Source: Echinococcus granulosus
Taxonomy: Eukaryota > Platyhelminthes > Cestoda > Cyclophyllidea > Taeniidae
DNA length: 64,000 bases
Direction of reading: 5' to 3'
NCBI RefSeq assembly: GCF_000524195.1
Contig: NW_020170381.1
Location: forward strand, 147,366-211,365
Shown here: piece after piece, positions 1-13,100 of the stretch
Position numbering within the stretch: position 1 is the stretch's first letter
Layout: every line of letters begins with the position of its first letter
Position numbers and translations under genes: made by a program
Notes under the pieces: generated by a model
Databases searched by the model: none
What the model was told of the DNA's origin: nothing
Seen by the model: the letters and a program-made list of their open reading frames with translations, nothing else

Positions 1-742
1 TTCTCAAAATTCCTCATAATGTAAGTCCGAAGCTTTGAAACAGGCGAACAATGACAGACAGATCTTCCCAGCCGACAACTCAATACCACTTCTTGAAGAA
101 GGCTGGCTAATGAACGCAGTAAAAAAAACGAGGAAATCCAAGCACCACCCTACTATTGACGTCCAGGCTTAAAAGCTTCAAGATAATGTAAACTACATAC
201 ACGCGTAGTATAGGTTCAGAGGATATCTCCAAGTGAAAACAGAACTTAGGAAAATTGAGGGTGGGTGATTCACCTGCTGCTATCACTAAAGAAGCGCGCA
301 TTAATGAGTAACAGGTTAAAAAACCAAGGATCGTGATGACAGTTGCGGCGGCAATAATCGTGGTGTCTCAGATAATCCATGTCGAAGATAATACAAGCAC
401 AGCAATCCTCATACGACACCGTATATCCAACAAACAAAAAAACCTCATCCCCAAACGTTAGATTACCATTAAGCCCAGTATCTGATGTGAGACAGCCAAG
501 TAGTTAAAAATGACCATAATTTGGATCGCCATATACACCAAAGTTGGTTCAAGTAGAACTAATTTTCCGTAGGAAGGCAGAGGTAGCGCTATAGTAACAA
601 CCATTCTACCAGTATGCCTCAATACGGTTTAAATAGGCTGGTACACTAATATGCAGAGTCCTCCTATCACTAAAAGCAAGCTTAGGACACATGGAAAAAT
701 ACTACCTTGGTAAAATAATCGACTCATCGTACACCGAGCAAT

Positions 743-748
743 TTTATT
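743..748 (-). terminator. Candidate poly(A) signal of RPP30
   Basis: Minus-strand AATAAA (plus-strand TTTATT) about 290 nt past the RPP30 stop codon. The hexamer is seen directly; its use is inferred from spacing. The rest of 1-1039 shows no supported gene and is best read as 3' UTR and downstream flank. Confidence 0.45.
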
Positions 749-1039
749 AAGCTATTCTTAGAAAAATGACAGTGAGGCGCTATATCCCCTTGTTTTGAAT
801 GGCTCATCGCTCACCTCGCTCATTCCCTAGCGGACGACTGCAGCATCAAAAAGACAATCGCAAACTCTCGATATCGTGTTCCATAACACGTTAGCGGATT
901 GGGAAGCAAAACAGATGAGATGAGATGAAAAATAGTTTGGAGTGATTTTGGCGTTTTAATTAAAAAGGAATTCACAAGTACAAATATACGTGATGCACGC
1001 GATAGGTAGCGATTCTGACGATTTACAGTCACCACCAAC

Positions 1040-2092
1040 TCATGATGATTCCATTTTCCTTTTCCTCTTTTTCGGAGAAGTGATATTTGTTTCCTCCGTT
1101 GTGCTGGATCGATGTGCGGCAGTCACACACGGTAATGGGGCCTTTTTTTTGTCCAAATCGGCTTCATTTAATGCAGAAGTCTGAACCACTTCAATGACTG
1201 AGGGATCAGCAAGAAGACGCAAGAGGATCGCGGCCCCATGAGACGTTTTTGATTCGCACCGCGTCAGACCATGAGAAAGTGCCTGCCAGGGGTTGGTTTG
1301 CTGCATGACCAAAGAAGCGCTTCCTCTTGCAACTGTTGGACAGATGGCACAGAGCACCGAGGCCACGGCTTGGGGGCGTCGTACCTCCCACCCTGTCTGC
1401 GCTCCACTGGTAACTACGACGAGGCGTGAGAAATGGAATCGACATACCGAGTCCAGGTGCGTTAACAATGCGGCTAGAGCTAACCGCGTGGAAGACGAAG
1501 CACCTGAGCGGAAAAGGGAGGGGGAAAGGGGAAGATCAAGATAAACGCCTCGTCGGAGGCACTGGTTACACTGCTTGCCTGTGGGTCGAAAATCACTGGA
1601 GAATGAATGAACTGGGTTGACCGTAATTAAATCAATAGGGAGCGAAGCAAGTGTTTCAATTACATAGGTAAGAGCAGCTGAAGACATTGGTTCAAAGGCG
1701 ACAACGTCAAATTTACGAATACTGTCAGCGAATTCTTTGAAAAAAAGACCAGCTATATCAGTGTCCACACAGGCAAGCGTAAGACGGTTAAAAAGACGTG
1801 GTGGGGTTAGTGCAGGTAGCTTAGAGGATGAAGACGAGCGAAATTGTTCACCCTGTTCGAGAAGGTTTGTAAGCTCCGAAACAGTAAGCGGAGTCAGCTT
1901 TTCAATGAGTGAGGCACGCATCTGCTGTCTACCTTCTTTTGCAGACTTCTTTTTGTCTTTGAAATTAAATTCGTCGACGCTAACCGTGGTGTTGATGCAT
2001 ATGTAGAGATATTCGCAATCAAGAAGACGGGCGATGAGCTCAGGTGAGACAGTTTTGCGAGGTATGTCGAGATCGTAGTATTTGGAGTCCAT
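1040..2092 (-). CDS. RPP30: Ribonuclease P/MRP protein subunit p30
   Basis: Intronless 350-residue reading frame. The middle (about residues 100-300) follows the RPP30 family: a NRLTLACVD strand, then FDVVAFEP, a PIDLITVN strand, CLRRGVYLDLPLSP, LVVVTSGAQTGWEVRRPQAV, and a late segment with LSHGLTRCESKTSHGAA like the family's 'LHGETRKTAFG' block. These fit the PHP-like TIM-barrel fold of a protein that helps nuclear RNase P and RNase MRP process pre-tRNA and pre-rRNA. It is longer than the roughly 270-residue human protein; the excess is a charged N-terminal insert (residues about 45-95) and a Lys/Arg-rich tail ending KKRKRKMESS, possibly nuclear targeting. The first Met is chosen because a purine-rich leader and an AG (minus strand) directly precede it. 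Seen: the ORF and motifs. Inferred: function from the family. Confidence 0.85.
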   Translation of the reverse strand: MDSKYYDLDIPRKTVSPELIARLLDCEYLYICINTTVSVDEFNFKDKKKSAKEGRQQMRASLIEKLTPLTVSELTNLLEQGEQFRSSSSSKLPALTPPRLFNRLTLACVDTDIAGLFFKEFADSIRKFDVVAFEPMSSAALTYVIETLASLPIDLITVNPVHSFSSDFRPTGKQCNQCLRRGVYLDLPLSPSLFRSGASSSTRLALAALLTHLDSVCRFHFSRLVVVTSGAQTGWEVRRPQAVASVLCAICPTVARGSASLVMQQTNPWQALSHGLTRCESKTSHGAAILLRLLADPSVIEVVQTSALNEADLDKKKAPLPCVTAAHRSSTTEETNITSPKKRKRKMESS

Positions 2093-4045
2093 TGTGATAC
2101 TTCTTAAAATGATTTAAAAAGCATGTACATCCACAATAAACAAGCTGTGCAAATGGTCACAAATTTACCAAATGGTAGAGCATAGGTTAGGTAAAAATAT
2201 CTGGACAAAGAACAACAGAATCAAATGAAGGGAGTCTTAAGGCATGAGCTCAACAATCTTGTATGCATTACACAAAGGCAAAATCCAAATAAATCTTCAT
2301 ATACTGGAACTCAGCATATCGACGGCGCTCAAGTTGCCTTTCAAACGCCTCAAAAGCAGAAACTACAGCAGTAAATGACACAAAGTACGGAAAACAATGT
2401 ATTCATAAGAGTGCTAACTTGCATGAAATACTCGCTCTCAGTAACGTCCGATCCCATTTTATAAATGAAAATAACAATAATGAACAACTCTAAATATGGG
2501 GCGCAGAAAAACGCGCGTCTCTTGTCAGATATCCCCATCTATCGCAGGTATATTCAAACAAGGAATTATAAAAAATCGAACGCCTTTAACAGGGACTCCT
2601 GTACGAGAACTGCGCAACGAACTAAAAGCTCCTCCGGTTTGCACAAAAGCAAACTGCAAAATAAAAAAGTGCCAGAACTGTGTACCTTATTTTCTCAACA
2701 GAATTTGTCTAATGCCAAGGTCGATGGCAAAAAACCAGTTCGCACGACAAAAATAATAAAACAAATAATCGAACGCATTTTAGGCTAACTTCCGGAACCC
2801 CGGACATTCAAGCCCTTACCTATGTAGCAGCAAAAATGCTCGAGAATAAAGAGATGAGTTGAGCCAGATTTAAAAATTTTTCGCATCTTTAAATAACAAA
2901 CACCCATGACCACAATGCAATCGTACCAGCCCAGCACAACCTACCACACACAAGCTTTAAAATAGTCAATTCCCAATGCACATAAAAACAAAAGATTACA
3001 GAAAAGTGGTGAAAATACTTCATATAAGTAGCTCCAACTTCAGTATCTCAGGAAAGGGTGTGTGGAAATGGGGTTAGAATTGCTACCTTCCTGTGAGAAT
3101 AGGGGAATAGAAAATTATCCTGCAAATACGCTTACTTGGCAAACCAGTAATGAACGATATCGATATCAATGGTGGTTTATCCCTCGGTGTTGGTGAGACT
3201 CGACTTTTAAACCATTGAATTTGCCTTCTTGTACCTCGCTGGTTGGGCTGGCCTTCGGGCCATGCCAGTAGCCCAAACACCTTCCCTGTGTTGAATATAT
3301 TCTGCCCGAGAATATGTCTTCTTTCGTCTTCAGGGAAGTCTCAGGACGCTACAGTACTTCCCCTCAAATGCATGACCTCCAAATCATTTTGGCAGCTTCT
3401 AAGCCCCTATGGAAATCAGTGACACATTTTATGCCACACTATCATGACTTCAGGAAAGATTTGGGCCACTGTCAATTTTCCCGATCAAAGGGTCTGAAGT
3501 AAGAGGCAGGACAAAGGAACATCGAGCCAATTAAAATTTATTCAGCAGAGACTGAAGAACCTGAGCACCCAAATAATAGCCGAATGAGAACAAGTACTAA
3601 TGTAACATCAAACTGTTCTACAGTACGGACCGCCATGCTGGGATTTCAATTTCTTCGTACATCTATCCGTCAAACTGCAGCAAAGACGAAAGACCAGTTT
3701 TGCTGTTATAAGTAATTGCAATAATGCGAAAAACTTCACTAAGGCGGGGTGAATGGATTCTACTGGGAACTTATTTAGGAAGCAGAGGTGGGGCATTTGT
3801 TTTTAAAATTTAAGGCGGATGCCCGTAAGGGCCACCAAAATCTTTTAAAGTGCCGCTAAGCCACAAAAGCAGTGGCAGCGAAACCTATTACTCCTGATGC
3901 TTGCCTACTGCCAAACACTATGCTAATTAGCAACTAATGACTTGATTTGTTAACTATTCACCCTACCCTCTCTCTGACCCATATGTTCATACCTGGTAGT
4001 TATTCGGGCGTTGTAATGGGGCAGATTCGTTTTACTGTCTAGATA
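2093..4045. other. Divergent intergenic region, RPP30/LRP5-6
   Basis: About 1.95 kb separating the divergent starts of RPP30 (minus) and the LRP5/6 gene (plus), so it should hold both promoters. Two overlapping plus-strand ORFs near 2465-2788 and a minus ORF at 3083-3280 lack recognisable motifs, and I do not call them genes. No RNA gene or mobile-element protein was recognised. Confidence 0.5.
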
Positions 4046-4109
4046 ATGCATTTGATTAATTTTATCTGTTTTACATCGTTGCTGTTTAAATTATTAGCAG
4101 GCAGCCATG
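4046..4109 (+). other. LRP5/6 signal-peptide exon
   Basis: The ATG opens a 21-codon exon encoding MHLINFICFTSLLFKLLAGS, a compact hydrophobic signal peptide, and ends at a GTAAAT donor. The single leftover base joins the next exon in frame after a 39-nt intron, giving a V-P-T-T-F-L-I-S strand that matches the start of propeller 1. This decides the start of the gene; no usable upstream start is needed. Confidence 0.75.
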
Positions 4110-7100
4110 GTAAATTAAAGTGATAATTTATTGACATTTATTATTTAGTCCCGACTACATTTCTCATTTCGAACAACCTGGGACAGCTCAGTCTGGAATC
4201 ACCCATGCAGAGTCAAATATTGGCTGACGGCTTGACTACCTTAGGTGCATTTGACTATAGTTTTAACGAAAAATTGGTGTTTTACGTCGGGGACCATCAC
4301 TTGCAGCATACTGATTTTATATCTGTTATCAAAGTAGTACATAATACCTAAACGTATTTTGCTCAGGCGATCAACTTAACGAGTTTCCAAATCCATAATA
4401 TCTATGGACTGGAGCATGGTGCTATTAACGCATTGGCAATAGATTGGCACAACATGATGGTCTACTGGGCTGATTTCAAAGAGGAATATATTGCAGTCGG
4501 CGAGATCAATCTTGGGTTGATGTCAATCACAAAACAGAAGATACTAATATCCGAGAATTTGAGCAACTTAAGGTCGATATGTGTGGACCCGATCACTAGG
4601 TTTGTTACAAGTCTCATACTATGTCGTAGGTCCATCTACTGGCTCAAGTCGGGTGAGTCCACCCAGATAGAGAGTGCCGGTCTTGATGGCAGCCAAAGAG
4701 TTATGATATTTGAAGAATCTGGAGTCAAAGGACGGGACTTAAAAATCGACTTCTCAACGCAGCGACTTCTTTGGCTCGATGAAACTCACAATCGAATCGT
4801 TTGTATCAATATCGAGGGCAGCGACATGAATTACGTTGCCATTTCAGGTGTGTTGATGCTTTACACTCTTATTTGTTACAGATCTGGGTAAAGATCGACC
4901 AAAATTCTTGGCTGCATCTGGTGGAAGAATATACTTCTTCAGTGATATGTCTATTACCAGTGTATCTGAAAAAGATACAATTTTCTTGACGGCACATGTT
5001 CACATGCCCTTTAGCTATCAGCCCTATGCTGTCAAAGTCTTTGGTGGAAGTGAACAAACAAATAGTAAGCGTTGTTTCAATCTGGTTTTCCGCCATTTTT
5101 TTGAACATTTAACAGACATGGTTGTGATGGATCATAACTGCCTTTTAAATAATTATAACATTTCACGCACTGCTCAAGGCAGATTCTCAGGAAACCCTAA
5201 TGGTACTGCTTTGTGACCCATCATCAACTGCGCATATTGTTGAACTTTTTAGTAACATTGCCAGGCAATGTCACCTGTGTTCCTGAAAAGTTCAGGCGAT
5301 TCACTAACATGGGCGAAACTGGATGCAACTTTTTGTGTTTAAGTTCACCTTCCAAGCATCTTTACACATGCGCCTGCCCAACTGGCGTATCCTCAGCCAG
5401 AGTTGTTACTTCACTGAGTCTGAACAAGGGGGAATCCCAAATCAATCTTCCTCGCTCTTACATCTGCCCTAAGAATCCAGGAAAATTCCTCTTAGTCGCT
5501 CGTCCGCCAAAAATTTTTATGCTTTCCTTGGACAGTCAGCTTGCAGACAGCCCCCTATGGCCGATAGGGGTGTCTCCAAATCCTCGCGGAACTCTGGTTC
5601 GTGTGGATTTTGACCCCAAATCTGAGTGCATTTATTGGGTTGATAACGCTATTTACCGTCTGAGACTCGGGGAACGAAGTAAGTACATTTTAATATCCGA
5701 AAAGAAAAAGTTGTGTTTAGCAGGTCTTATCGATCTGCTTTATTTTTTTAAGATCCTACAGCGGTAATTGAGCCCACTAATGGGGCCCTCCAAACTCTAG
5801 ATGGACTTGCGGTGGATTGGATAGTAGGTAACCTCTACTGGTCCACGGGTGGTAACAAGCAAATTTGGGTTTCCCGTCTTGATGGAGCCTGGCCTCGGCT
5901 GCTTCTCACCCTCGAGGATTTCGATGGCAATGGTGTTAGTGATTCAACCGAGTCAGACGTTTTCTCTGATCCATACGGGGAGGAGGCTGCCAAACGAAGA
6001 CCAACAGCCTTAGTCATCGATCCAGTTAACCGATACTTATTTTTTAATGTCTGGTCAGGAACTCGAGGCAGAATTGAACGCACCTGGCTTGATGGCACGC
6101 ATAGGTGAACCGAATCGGTTTAATTTCTCCTTTTCGGCTCTCTGAAATTTAAGGTTTGATAAGTTTACAGTTGGCAGATTTCGAATATATTCTTCTGAAT
6201 GCATTAAATCCGTGATGCTAACACCCCTTACTCAGTATCAGTCTTTCGCTTCCTTATTGTGTTATCACTGATTAATTCAAACCAGTGATGTTATTCAAAA
6301 CCGCTTAACTGATTAGTCTAAAATAATACTTTATGCACAATTGTGGTATTTTAATGTACCAACTATTTTGAAATATGATCTTCGTTTTTGTTTTTAATCT
6401 TCCTATTTTCATTGGTCTGCATAATATCGATCTAACCCTAAAGTCGACCTCTCCGAATGCAGGGTGATTGAATTCTCATGTTTCTGGATTGTTTGTTTCA
6501 AGTAGTGAACCAGCTTTACTCTGTAGTGAATCCGAGTTCGTTTTTGTTTTGTATTACAGGGAAGTTATTGTTGACCACAATCACACGGTTTGGCCTAACG
6601 GGATTGCATTAGATCTTGAGGCCCGTCATCTCTACTATGTGGATGCCTATTTGGGCATTATAAGCCGGGTGGATTACAGCGGGGATAATCCCAAGCAAAT
6701 AGTTTCTGGTCATCTGCAGCATCCCTTTGGGTTTGACCTCTTGGGTAATCCTGCTTTTGGCAGTGTTGTCTCGTAAAGGCTTTTGTTAAATGCAGTATCT
6801 TGCCATAGATGAAAATCTTTACTGGAGTGACTGGCAAACGCTGTCAATTTCTCAAATAAACAAACACACTGGAGAGGATTTGCGTGTTCTCAAAACGATC
6901 GGTGTCGATGAAGCACTTATGGGTATTCGAGCTGTTGATCTAACAGCCAAAAGCACGCGTAAGTTTAGTCTTATGCTAAACCTTGGAACCCCTTGTTAGC
7001 TCAATTTACCAAATTAAATCAATCTTTTATAAGTTTCTTTCCTCAGATTGACTGGATCACGCTGATTTACGCTTACTTAAAACGGAAATAAGTGGTTTGT

Positions 7101-10100
7101 ATTCCAAAGATTGGTACAGTTAAAGTAGCTTTTTATTTTAAAACGTACTTCTGACTAAAGAATCGATTGATGCCCTATGAGCCTTTTTGTAAAATAACTA
7201 TTTTCATTACATGATTGGTCTAAATAACCTCCTCTTTTATGGAAGGCTGTGCGAATCTTGAATTATTTCTTCTCGATTTCTATTAGTAGAAAATGTTTTG
7301 TGCAAAATATACAAGATAGGTGAACCCGTATGACCGTGTTTTAATGTTCTTGAGCATTATTCTGGGGTTTCCCGGTCTTTTGCATGCCACAAGATATTAC
7401 CATAGGACATATCCAGACACTCATAATACACGTTCTTCCTTTTCACTCTCTGTGGAATTTGAGTGTTTGTGTGCGTGCAGACAAAGGGAATGTTTGCGAT
7501 GACGTATCAAAGAGCGGTTGCACGCACCTCTGCTTGGTGCTCCCCGCACAACCTAGCGGCAGGGATAACGAAGGTGGCGGTCGTTCCAATAGAGGTAAGG
7601 AGGTGGAGGACCTCTACTACTGCGCATGCCCACCCGAATACGCCCTCGATTCCGATGGAAAGACGTGCATTGTGCCCGATTCTATGTTGCTCTACTCCCT
7701 TGACGGAACTGGCATTCGACGCATGAGTCTGCCCAAGTCCCGTCTTCGATCGCGCCAGGCTCACTCTCGCACTCCACTCAAGCATCAGCCTCCAGGTGAC
7801 CGGTCAGTCTCCGAAGTTATTTTATTATTCCTCTTCTCTGCTCAAGTTACTGAGTATTTGCACCGATTCATTAATTTACACCATCTCTTTGAGTTTCCTT
7901 TCGTGTTTGGGTGATGTAGCTACTAGTAAATCGGAAGGGGCACATGGATCCGAATATCGACATCTGGATTCAAATTACTTTGATTCTACTGGTAGTAAAA
8001 GAGCTATTATTATCTTCAACTTGCTCACGAATCTGAAGTGAGTTTGGTTAATTTATGCTTTAGCCATCTATCTGCTGCGACAGCTTCAAGAGGCACCAGT
8101 CTGATCTACCACGATGTTGAATTAGCCGCTGCAGAGGCGGCTGCGATGGCGTCCAATCAGATCTTCAACCAGGTTCCTTTACCCTTCTTGCATCGCGTCA
8201 TTCGCTTCGATGTGCACATCTCTGAAGAGCGTATCTACTGGGTAGAAGACTCCGCTCCTCAGGTTAACCACATAAGATACACTTATTGAATTGCCTTACC
8301 CTTATCCACCTATTGAACATTTATAGTCGTAGTATGGCTTTCCGTTGATAAGTACAAAATAATCTGCAAACAAGTTAATCAGTGCTTCAATTTATTTTTC
8401 ATGTTTTAGTGTATATCGGTGGCTTTTCTGAATGGGACTGGCAAGGAGACCCTACTCTGTCTCTTTCATGACATTAGACTCGAAGACACCAACCAAGCTG
8501 GTGGAAGTGGTGACAGAGACCCTGGTTCTTCAGTGCCGCCATCTGGGAGTCAGCATCAAGCTCGCGATTCCATCGTTGGTTTGGCTCTGGACTGGCTCAC
8601 CAATGCACTATACTTTTGCGTTGATGGCGAACGTCCTAGGCTGGAGGTTATTGACCTCAAGTATCGCAGCTACATACAACCTTCTTCACTGCCCTTCTAT
8701 TCATCATCACCGCCTCGCTCACGTCCTCGCAAAGCTGCACGTAGGGAAAATTGGCATTCCAAACGGATTCGGCGCAATGTTGTTCCTCCATGGTTCCTCC
8801 ATCCACCAAAAGGTGCGGACCCATCTTCAGATGACTACGATCTATATTCATATGATTTCAATCCGCTTACAGATCATCTGGCAAATAATGTCGACAACTA
8901 CCGTCTTGTACTTCTGCATAACCTGTCGTCTCCACGAGATATTGTGGTGCATCCAAAAAAACGGTAATTTAGTATATGCGTAACTCAAACACAGTTTAAA
9001 CTGTTTCTAATGAGTAAACGCTTAAGAATTCGGCAACAAAATTAATGATCTGTTCCTACTTAGGTATTTATTCTGGTTAGACGGAACGCACAATGCTCGA
9101 TTCAGTATATTTTCCGCTGGACTTGACGGCCGAAATCATCGTGTAATTTGGAATGGGGTTGGAATGGTAATGAGCCTGGCAATCGATTATACCAGTATGT
9201 TGACCTGTATAAATGCAAAATTTTTAGGTTGATGTCTGACTAAATTTTAAATGCACTCGCTGACTTATGCTCTTTCCTAATTGGCATGACTGGCAAACTG
9301 AAAGACACTGTCGCCAAACGCTTTTTGTATAACGATACAATAAATGGATTGTTCGGTCCAATTTGATGGTTAGAATGTTCTAGTTCACCGCAAAGGAATA
9401 CCGTAGTGGTGGATACGCCTGTACCGAAACTTGGCTGCAAATGGCTGGAGCATTAAGGTCATTTGACAACCATATTATGATTTATTGATGACGTGTATTG
9501 CACTTCACGTCTTTCAGGCGTCAATATGATATTTTAGGGATTGGGAAATCTCATCATTGTTACAGTACATTTTGACGTGTTATGTTTCATATTTTTAATA
9601 TTATGAGTTTTTGAAGTCTTCATGACAACTAATCTTGCTAATTTAGCCGATCGACTGTACTGGATGAATTGGGTGACCAAATGCATCGAGTCCATATCGC
9701 TTAATGGGGAAGACTGGTTTTCTGTTAACCCAATTCTTCCATCATACCATGGGTCGTGGCCGAGCTCAGATGATATTTACGCCGACAGCGTGCCGCCTCC
9801 TTCCACCACATCTACTGATTTTCATCCCTACGCTATTGACGTTTTCCAGGGAGCGGTTCTCTTTTCTGAGGTTATTTCTGGCACGTTTATGTGAAGAAAT
9901 AATATGCGTTGACAAGATCTTTCACTGGCAAAGCTGCACCAAATCAAGAAAATGACTTTGATTTCGTAAATTAAAGAAATTCGTCTTTTTAGGTTTAAAA
10001 CTTTTTAATACCTTTGTACGGTATTCATATGGTCCGGAACAGTAAGGCATTATTTTAATGTAATTAAAATTGTGCATTTCCATCATAAATTAGCTAATGG

Positions 10101-13100
10101 TAGAAAGCATTGATAGGAATTGTCCTAATGGTTGGCATTATGGTTTAGGAAAAAGACGAACATTTCATGTTGAGGGTGTTTTTTATCTTTAGCTGACTAC
10201 ACAAAGCGTTTATCGAGTTCAACTCCCGAATTCGCGATCCGGGTTCTCAACTGGGAGCCAGCTGAATTTACCCGCCGATCTTCTGCTTCGTGGTCCCTCG
10301 TCGCCATCAGGCAGACAAAATTTTCTTGTTTTGGGTTTGTTTGTAGCGGGTTTCGATCGACAGGCTGCAGAGCCGGGCCATCGATGTGCCTCACCCTCCT
10401 CCACGGCGGCATTCCATCCACAGGCGCTGGCCTGGAGCTATTCTTACAGTCTACAAAGTCTTTCTAATCAACCCCATCACCAGCAGACTGGACCCATATG
10501 CCAAGTACACACGTGTGCCTGTTCGGGTCATTAAAATAGCTAAATAACTGAGGCAGTTGTCATTTATCTTGTGAATGCTACTTTTGCTCTTGCAGGCTCT
10601 GTGTTTGGGAGCTCTTCCGCCGCATTCTGTGCCCGGAAGCCGTGGTGGCAGCAGCAGCAGTGCTAGTGCGCAGCCTTCTGTATTCAGAGGTCGTGGTGTC
10701 GTCGGTGGCTATCCATCCTCTATTCTCGATGACCGGTCGCCCCGATTCACTTGTGCTTGTCCCACGCAATTCACTCTGGCTTCCGATGGCTACAGCTGCC
10801 TTGGTAGACTTGTTTATTTCAGTGAAAAAAATACACCTCGTGACATCTTTTGCTTTGTCAAGTGTGTACATCGTATTCACGTTAGAAAGGTGATGCCATT
10901 TTCGGATGAAAGCTTTGCTGATGTACACTGTTTATAGCAATGCTCAAAATTTTGCTTAGAGAATTCCTCATTTATTTAAGCCGAAGCCATTTATCGGAAT
11001 TTATGAATAAGGAATATTGGTTGAAGATCAGAATTTACAAATGAACTTTTTCGTGTGTGCTTTGGAAGCCATTGATGTCAGGGATCTTCCCATGCTACAT
11101 CTGCAAAATTATCTTAATTCTAACAGCATGTGATAAATTCTTACTGACATTTATTGGCTTGCACATGTCTGTGCGTTTTCGCCCCTGTTGATAACACCGG
11201 ATTGTTGTTGGCATAAGATGCGCCTTAGTCTACTTCCCTGGTGTGCTGTGTTCATTTTGTTGCACACCTAAGAAATCAACCATGGATGGATCCATGCACA
11301 AAATGCAATGAAGTTTAGGTCGTTTTCATTATTATTTTACATTTGAGTGCCTAAATGAGAGAGGTTTTAACCAGTAGAACTACATGTGAACTATGTAATT
11401 GCAGCGTTTAGACTACTCTACCATACACCTTATTTTGTAATGCTTTCCATTTGTATAGGCTTAAATTGAAAACGACTTTATTTGTTATAATGGCCAGACT
11501 TCCGTTTCTTCCAGAGCTACAATGCTCGATCACCAACATGTAAAGCTCTCCATTTACTTTCATTTTTAGAACCCTATCGGAGTCTTTTGATGATTACAAT
11601 TGATGGATCAATCATGCGTTACACACCCGATGACCAGCCGGCAACGAACCTTCTTTCCCTGTCACCACTCACCCTTCCCACGCATGACCATCTCTCTGCT
11701 GATGGCTTTAACCCACCACCCACCTGGCATGCCGTTGATCCAGTACCTCCGTACGCGGAGTCGACCTTCAACGAGGGTGATCCGGATGCTCTATCCGACC
11801 CTCTGGTTTTTGCGGGACGTTGGTCGAACCGCCAACGAGTCGCTGCTGCTGCACTTGAGGAGCTGACCAATGCGGGTCTCTTCTTCCTTTTGCAACCCAT
11901 CGGGAAGCGTGATCACATTTCTTCACCTGCCTCTTTCTTCCGCGGCAGGGCCTTTCGTCAGGGCTTTGAGTCTGGCAGCAATAGCAGAAACAGCGATAGT
12001 AGCAGAGATCAGCACTACGATTTCTTTACTGGCAGTACCCGCTCGGGAACTGCTTTCATGCGTCTTGGATTTCTTGAATTCTCGACAGGCGAAGTTACTC
12101 TTTGGGAAGGTGGCCCTTGTAAGTTAATTGATTAAAATAGTGTTGTACTCCTTCAACAACTCATTTTAGCGAAAAAAATACATGTATTTAAACAGCGTTC
12201 ATCCAAGACGATATGTATTATATATAGGTCTTAGCATTTTAGCTAAATACTCATTTTTACTCCATTTTGCCTCAAATTACATATAATTTTGATTTAACCT
12301 TGTTGGTATGCGCCACTAGCACACATAGTCTTTCAGAATTGAGTGCACATTCGTCTCTAACTAGAAAGTCATTTTTTAATTTTCCCCATTAGTGGTCCCA
12401 ATGACCGACAAAGCATGGCATTCTTACATTGGAAGCGAGGACCACAACTTAAACACTCAACAGTCTCACCTGGCGTTGTTTAATCGACCGCGTTGGAGCC
12501 TCGCGTTTGATCCAGTTAATCAAATTGTTTTCTGGAGTGATTTCCTCACAGGTCTCATAGGAGCGGAGGACAGCAGGTCAGGACGCACCATTGGTTTAGT
12601 TGCGAATCTCACTGAGGTATGGTACGGAACACCGAATTGATGTTCGTGAAGGAACTATATTTTCCTAACGCTGCTTCTTTCCCGATTACAGAACTCGCGC
12701 ACCATCCTCGAAATCGTTGTTGAGCCACGATCTGGTCAACTTTTTCAGCTGACGTCCAAACGGTTGGAGGCTGACAGCCAACCCACTGACTGTCGCATCG
12801 AAGTGACGTACCTGGACGGGAGCGATCGACGACTATTGTACGATACCACGAAGTACTCTATCTGCCCACATTCTCTCACATACTCCGCCAAGTTAGCCCA
12901 ACTCTTTTGGGTTGATCCTGGGAAACGACGCATTTTCGCCTTAAATGTTGCCACTGGTGTCGGAAGTGGAATAGTGAAACCTGAAATAGTAGTTGTTGAT
13001 ACTTTACCCATCCCGAAATCCCTCGTAATTTTACCCGAAAACACTCTTGGATCGCCGTCTTCAGGAAACTCTCTATGGTTGACGTGGCTGGAGCCAATCC

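Noticed and set aside
1206..1620. Several ORFs in other frames within RPP30
   Set aside because: They are shadows of the 350-codon RPP30 frame and have no independent motif.
2465..2788. Two overlapping plus ORFs (107 and 86 codons) upstream of LRP5/6
   Set aside because: Lys/Arg/Asn-rich, AT-biased, with no domain and no phase-compatible splice partner; likely chance ORFs in the divergent intergenic region.
3083..3280. Minus ORF with an Arg/Pro-rich start
   Set aside because: Short, no motif, no clear promoter or poly(A) context; not enough to call a gene.
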